Shown here piece by piece: positions 6,094 to 8,641 of a DNA stretch of 8,641 nucleotides. This DNA is from Bryobacterales bacterium (GTDB taxonomy: Bacteria > Acidobacteriota > Terriglobia > Bryobacterales > Bryobacteraceae), in assembly GCA_003132865.1 (NCBI GenBank), contig PKYZ01000137.1:4215-12855 (forward strand), written 5' to 3'. Every line of letters begins with the position of its first letter. Within the stretch, counting starts at the first letter, position 1. The notes under the pieces were generated by a model that was not told where the DNA came from, ran no database searches, and worked only from the letters and a program-made list of their open reading frames with translations. The position numbers and the translations under genes are program-made.

Positions 6094-6798
6094 TCACCCG
6101 AACAACCGCCGTAGCCACGATGGACGGCCTTGAATTGGAGCCGCTGTTGACGGTTCAGCCCCGGATTCAGGGTCAGCCGCGGCTTCAGGGTGCGGCTGCG
6201 CTTTGGGCGGCTGTGGGCATTCTGAAACGAAATCGAGCGGACTGTATCTCCTCTCGGTAGCCCCTGTGGTCACCATCGCGGAATACCAAGGGTCCAGGAC
6301 ACCAGTATCAAGCGCAATGAATACCCCTTGCTCCTTGCCGAGGATTCTGGCGACTCTGCGGTCCCGGATCTGGTCTTCATCGCCCGCGATAGTCGTTACA
6401 ATAATCGTGCACTTGCTCCCAATGGCCCCCTCTTGAAGGTTTCCGGCGATGTCGTGGTCGATTGAGCCGTCAAGCCGATCCAAAGGACGATTTGCTTGCA
6501 TTCGGGTGATGAGGCTCGCGGCTGAAGGATCGTCAAACCGATTGATTACGAACACCCGGATTCCGCGGGCGCCGTGTTCTTGAATCTGGACGCCTACATC
6601 CGCCCAATCAATTGCGCCGTCTCCACCGGTGTACAGCATCACATCAGAACCACATCGGATGGCCGCTCCCTTTAAGGAAAAGCAAAATGACCGTAGCATT
6701 TGCGCGGTGTGTCCTGACTCCGCCGAGCAAGCTGCAATCACCAAGCCGGGCGTGAACGATTGGTAAATCTCCTCGAAGTCCTTGTCATCTTGGGACAT
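6094..6798 (-). CDS. Unrecognised protein with degenerate P-loop-like motif
   Basis: A 234-residue soluble protein with the start at 6798. Residues 17-31, PGLVIAACSAESGHT, sit where a Walker A loop would be (strand-loop-helix) but have GHT in place of GKT/S, so nucleotide binding is doubtful. Further alternating strands and helices follow: GIRVFVINRFDDPSAASLI (79-97) and SKCTIIVTTIAGDEDQIRDRRVARIL (128-153). The order is loosely reminiscent of PilT/VirB11-type ATPases; this is weak. The C-terminus is a Pro/Ala/Glu-rich linker (about 195-225) ending in a basic, aromatic WLRRLFG. I chose the ATG at 6798 because AAAAAGGGGGG precedes it. An in-frame start at 6948 overlaps the recombinase stop (ATGA) and would add 50 low-complexity residues. 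It is the second gene of the recombinase operon. Confidence 0.6.
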   Translation of the reverse strand: MSQDDKDFEEIYQSFTPGLVIAACSAESGHTAQMLRSFCFSLKGAAIRCGSDVMLYTGGDGAIDWADVGVQIQEHGARGIRVFVINRFDDPSAASLITRMQANRPLDRLDGSIDHDIAGNLQEGAIGSKCTIIVTTIAGDEDQIRDRRVARILGKEQGVFIALDTGVLDPWYSAMVTTGATERRYSPLDFVSECPQPPKAQPHPEAAADPESGAEPSTAAPIQGRPSWLRRLFG

Positions 6799-6800
6799 GG

Positions 6801-6858
6801 CCCCCCTTTTTGGACGAAAAGAGAGCGTATCCCTTTGGACGGACGGTGTAAAGGGGGG
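6801..6858 (-). promoter_or_regulatory. Long-range inverted repeat covering the ribosome binding site
   Basis: On the minus-strand transcript CCCCCCUUU (6858 to 6850) is exactly complementary to AAAGGGGGG (6809 to 6801), which is the purine-rich site just before the ATG at 6798. The loop is 40 bases. Pairing would hide the ribosome binding site; ribosomes finishing the recombinase gene or starting at 6948 could open it. Translational control is inferred. Confidence 0.4.
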
Positions 6859-6944
6859 ATAGCTACGGGGTGCTGTGGCGCGGGCGGGTCTGCCGAAGTG
6901 GGCGGGTGAAGCCGGAGCCATTCCCCCGGCCCGCGCGGATGTGG

Positions 6945-7610
6945 TCATGCTGCCATCCGCCCCTTGCCGGTCAGAATCCGATTCACCACAAGCCCGTGCC
7001 AGCGTGCGCCGGTTCGGGTCTTAAGCCCTTCCGTGTTCAGTTGCGCCGCGATGCGGTCAAAGCCCAGCCCTGTGGCCCGCAGTGCCTTCATACGCTCGAT
7101 TACAGCCTCTTCGCCATCATAGAAGCCGTAGGGTTTGCGTCCCTCGCAACGGCCCTCTTTGGCCCGCATCCGCATCCGCGCGCCGCGGAGCTTCAGCACG
7201 ATCTGGGACTTGTCATACTGCGCAACCGCTCCCATCAGTTGCCGCATCAGGATACGGGTAGGATCGCTCGCCATCAGGTCCGGCTCAGCGACCGATACCA
7301 GCGTGAAGCCGTGCTTTTGCAGGTCCGCTATGGTGGCCTCTTGCACCATCAGGTCACGGGCAAGCCGGTCTAGCTTCTCGATAATGATCGTGCGCACGCC
7401 GTTGCTGTGCAGCGCCGTCATCATTTCGGCGAACGCCGGCCGGTCCATGGATTCCTTGCTGCCGGTAACGCCCTTCTCGCGGAACACCTTCGCGATGGCG
7501 ATATCGTGCGCCGCCGCGTATCCGTTGATCGCCTGCAATTGCCGGGGGAAGCCGTCACCGTCAACCTGCCCTTTGCCGCTTACTCTGAGGTATCCAAATG
7601 CTTTGTTCAT
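6945..7610 (-). CDS. Serine recombinase (resolvase/invertase family)
   Basis: A 221-residue serine recombinase. The N-terminal catalytic domain carries nucleophile Ser11 in AFGYLRVSGKGQ, followed by FPRQ, GVTGS, DRPAF (about 56-60) and the arginine motif EKLDRLARD (78-86). A long helix (PTRILMRQLMGAVAQYDKSQIVLKLRGARMRMRAKEG) leads to KPYGF and a C-terminal HTH-like region (ERMKALRATGLGFDRIAAQLNTEGLKTRTGARWHGLVVNRIL). The protein is slightly longer than classical resolvases (~185) and much shorter than large serine integrases, and looks complete. Likely roles are resolution of multimers of the excised form or inversion of a segment; the tyrosine integrase already explains insertion. It is the first gene of a two-gene unit and overlaps the 6948 start by four bases. 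Confidence 0.93.
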   Translation of the reverse strand: MNKAFGYLRVSGKGQVDGDGFPRQLQAINGYAAAHDIAIAKVFREKGVTGSKESMDRPAFAEMMTALHSNGVRTIIIEKLDRLARDLMVQEATIADLQKHGFTLVSVAEPDLMASDPTRILMRQLMGAVAQYDKSQIVLKLRGARMRMRAKEGRCEGRKPYGFYDGEEAVIERMKALRATGLGFDRIAAQLNTEGLKTRTGARWHGLVVNRILTGKGRMAA

Positions 7611-7616
7611 GACTCA

Positions 7617-7645
7617 ATCGTAAGGAATTTCGCGGCAGATGTCAA
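7617..7645 (-). promoter_or_regulatory. Strong sigma-70-like promoter of the recombinase, near-leaderless
   Basis: On the minus strand a perfect TTGACA (7645-7640) is followed by exactly 17 bases and TACGAT (7622-7617). Only six bases separate the -10 from the ATG at 7610, so transcription should start at or within a base or two of the start codon, and no Shine-Dalgarno exists. The message is predicted to be leaderless. Confidence 0.7.
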
Positions 7646-7681
7646 TACTAATTCTGAAGAAATTGTATGTACACTGATTCT
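7645..7681 (-). promoter_or_regulatory. Paired repeats upstream of the recombinase promoter, possible operator
   Basis: On the minus strand AGAATCAGTGT (7681-7671) and AGAATTAGTAT (7655-7645) are direct repeats with two differences, 26 bases apart. Between and overlapping them is a perfect 10-base palindrome, TTCTGAAGAA (7652-7661). The proximal repeat abuts the -35 box. A regulator or the recombinase itself could bind here; nothing identifies which. Confidence 0.35.
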
Positions 7682-7803
7682 AAAGCACTTGGACTGATCC
7701 CGCTTTACAAGTCGCGGACTGCCGGGACCGGACCCACCGCGGTGTAGTATTCATGGATAGGGCGGGCGGAAGGCGGAAAGCAACAAAGGAGAATTGCGAA
7801 CCA

Positions 7804-8016
7804 ATGGAACCGATGAAAGCGAAGTTCACGGCTTACCAACTGGCGTTCTGGTGCTGCCATTGCGGATTGAGCCTGGACAGAGAGAAAGGCGCCAAGGGCA
7901 CCTTGATCCATTCCAGATACAAAAATCTCATTCAGAAAAGTGACTGCCCTTTCGTTGGCATGAGGTTCAGAGTTCCAGTGTTCACCCTTGAACCTGCCGA
8001 TGCGGACGAAGGCTAA
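7804..8016 (+). CDS. Small cysteine-rich (zinc-ribbon-like) hypothetical protein
   Basis: A 70-residue protein. FWCCHCGLSLD (about 15-25) gives a CxxC knuckle; His and Cys follow in LIHSRYKNLIQKSDCPFVGMRFRVP (about 34-58). The CxxC...H...C spacing suggests one bound zinc. The DCPFxGxRFRxP ending resembles a recurrent unannotated small protein of Acidobacteriota, from memory only. The start at 7804 is preceded by AAAGGAG, though 12 bases away; an ATG three codons later (7813) and an upstream in-frame ATG at 7753 are alternatives. It is divergent from the recombinase operon. A reading frame on the opposite strand (7705-8157) overlaps it, so the strand choice is not certain. Confidence 0.6.
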   Translation: MEPMKAKFTAYQLAFWCCHCGLSLDREKGAKGTLIHSRYKNLIQKSDCPFVGMRFRVPVFTLEPADADEG

Positions 8017-8424
8017 CTTCTGCGTTTCGGCCTCCGTGATCCCGGCCACATCAGGAATGCGTTTTCCCGCGTCGTGTTGTGGCCGGCATTCGTCCGTAGC
8101 GCCGCCGAAGGTCTTCAGATATCCCCGATGTTTGCAAGCCGCCCACGGGCACGCCACAGGCGCGGGTGGCGGTTCCTGGAAGCCGTCTTAGATTCTACGA
8201 TGGCGCGCCCGGCCCGGTGGATATCGCCCCGGTCCCGGCCTGCCACCACAGGGACTAGTACAGGGACTTTCACAGGGACTACTGTTCAAAATGGCTGGAT
8301 TCGCTGAGTCAGCATGAGCAATCGTTAGCACAGCGAACCGATTGATGAGACGCCACTTATCGCCGTAACTCCAATGCTGAGTAGGCGGTGCAAAATGCCG
8401 GTTTCCACGATTTGTAATCAGAGG
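8017..8424. other. Right-end region without a convincing gene
   Basis: About 400 bases between the small cysteine-rich gene and the right attachment repeat. It holds the three 12-bp iterons (8248-8280) and little else that I can assign. A minus-strand frame from GTG at 8157 reads with plausible composition to about 8016 (ACPWAACKHRGYLKTF, ECRPQHD). It has no Shine-Dalgarno or ATG, a stop lies in frame shortly upstream, and it continues antisense to the cysteine-rich gene. It could be a decayed gene. Bases 8281-8408 show nothing recognisable. Confidence 0.5.
8248..8280 (+). repeat. Three 12-bp iterons, putative right arm-type integrase sites
   Basis: ACAGGGACT occurs three times at 8248-8256, 8260-8268 and 8272-8280, in perfect 12-base register, about 130 bases before the right attachment repeat. 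Two of these copies and their spacer are shared exactly with 78-103. In the excised circle the core would be flanked by three copies on one side and two on the other, all in the same orientation. No convincing gene covers this copy, so the conservation looks like a DNA-level constraint rather than a coding one. Confidence 0.65.
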
Positions 8425-8456
8425 GTCGGGGGTTCAAATCCCTCCGCCAGCTCCAT
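8409..8456 (+). repeat. Right attachment-site repeat (attR), truncated tRNA-Thr copy
   Basis: The segment runs from the 3' edge of an anticodon stem (GA) through loop TTTGTAA, TCAGA, the variable loop, T arm, acceptor strand and CCA. It is not an intact tRNA. The 5' half of the anticodon stem reads CACGA instead of the TCTGA needed to pair with TCAGA, so only the two inner pairs form. No GCTGGCG acceptor strand lies at the expected distance upstream. The copy is therefore the partial tRNA carried by the element. The break in homology places strand exchange in or next to the anticodon loop, a common choice for tyrosine integrases. Confidence 0.9.
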
Positions 8457-8641
8457 GAAAAAAAGCTGTTCTGTTCTTGATCGAGCTCGCCTTGGCGCTC
8501 GCGCCAGCGACTCCGCCAAAAGGGGTCTGCCCCACTAAATGGCCAATCTCCAGCCACAGGCTGAAGCCTAATGTCACTCGTTTTTCCATTTTGAGCAAGC
8601 TGCGTTATTCGTGGGGCAGGACTCCTCCAGTCCTGCGGCCG
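8457..8641. other. Host flank beyond the element
   Basis: Sequence past the right attachment repeat is presumed chromosomal: what originally followed the tRNA-Thr gene. No gene is visible in its 185 bases. Confidence 0.6.
8616..8636. repeat. Perfect hairpin in host flank
   Basis: GCAGGACT (8616-8623) and AGTCCTGC (8629-8636) form an eight-base stem with loop CCTCC. There is no T run, so it is more like a short palindromic intergenic repeat than an intrinsic terminator. Whether it is dispersed in the genome cannot be seen here. Confidence 0.5.

Larger units (their letters stand above)
1..8456. mobile_element. Integrative element in tRNA-Thr, possibly a phage-satellite-like island
   Basis: Direct repeats of a tRNA 3' end bound the segment, and a tyrosine integrase gene lies immediately inside the left one, the classic layout of a tRNA-targeted island. 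Inside are an integrase, an AlpA-like protein, a replication-type ATPase with adjacent iterons, a TerS-like HTH protein, a serine recombinase and a secreted propeller protein. No relaxase, type IV secretion, capsid, tail, portal or lysis gene is visible, so it is not self-transmissible by any recognisable route. The unique portion is about 33-8456; the true left boundary is a few tens of bases upstream, in the tRNA anticodon region. Satellite status is an inference from gene content only. Confidence 0.85.

Noticed and set aside
6870..7623. Long plus-strand frames opposite the serine recombinase
   Set aside because: The opposite strand encodes a complete recombinase with all catalytic motifs; these frames have no recognisable features.
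8248..8280. Iterons at the right end as a remnant of a duplicated integrase gene
   Set aside because: Only the 26-base block is shared; sequence on either side has no similarity to the integrase 3' end, so shared binding sites explain it better.
8357..8557. Minus-strand frame containing WRRDLNPRPSDYKS
   Set aside because: This is the reverse translation of the tRNA-Thr 3' half in the right attachment repeat, a well-known false protein. It instead supports the tRNA-Thr identification.

Overview
The window holds a compact integrated genetic element of about 8.4 kb, caught almost end to end. It is inserted in the 3' half of a tRNA-Thr(TGT) gene. The 3' end of that tRNA gene opens the window (1-32). 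It recurs identically at 8425-8456, where the match to tRNA-Thr extends back into the anticodon loop (about 8409). The last ~185 bases (8457-8641) look like host chromosome. The GC-rich composition, the GloVer (TIGR03803-type) repeat protein, and small lineage-typical hypothetical proteins suggest a soil-type Acidobacteriota host. This is an inference; no ribosomal or housekeeping marker is present to prove it.

Layout from left to right. The integration module (minus strand) is a tyrosine integrase whose 3' end abuts the attachment site, preceded by a coupled 61-residue basic protein. An iteron-bearing non-coding stretch (1413-1568) follows, and then a replication-type ATPase with a C-terminal winged helix. 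The ATPase gene overlaps an AlpA/excisionase-like helix-turn-helix gene; an unrecognised 260-residue protein lies further upstream on the same strand. A divergent intergenic region with a perfect TATAAT box and a dyad drives a plus-strand gene (4029-5504) for a secreted seven-repeat beta-propeller with a TIG domain. This is the only obvious cargo gene. Next comes a small HTH protein resembling phage terminase small subunits, flanked by two 35-bp direct repeats. A two-gene minus-strand operon follows: a serine recombinase from a near-leaderless promoter, and an unrecognised protein with a P-loop-like but degenerate motif. A small plus-strand cysteine-rich protein, about 400 bases without a convincing gene, three 12-bp iterons, and the right attachment repeat complete the element.

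How the parts could work together (inference): the tyrosine integrase would act on the tRNA-derived core. It would be helped by 12-bp arm-type repeats present near both ends and by the AlpA-like protein as directionality factor or regulator. After excision, the ATPase and the 9-bp iterons beside it could replicate the circle. No relaxase, conjugation genes, capsid or lysis genes are visible, so transfer would need a helper. Integrase, AlpA, replication protein, iterons and a TerS-like protein together are reminiscent of a phage-satellite (PICI-like) element, carrying an extracellular propeller protein as cargo.
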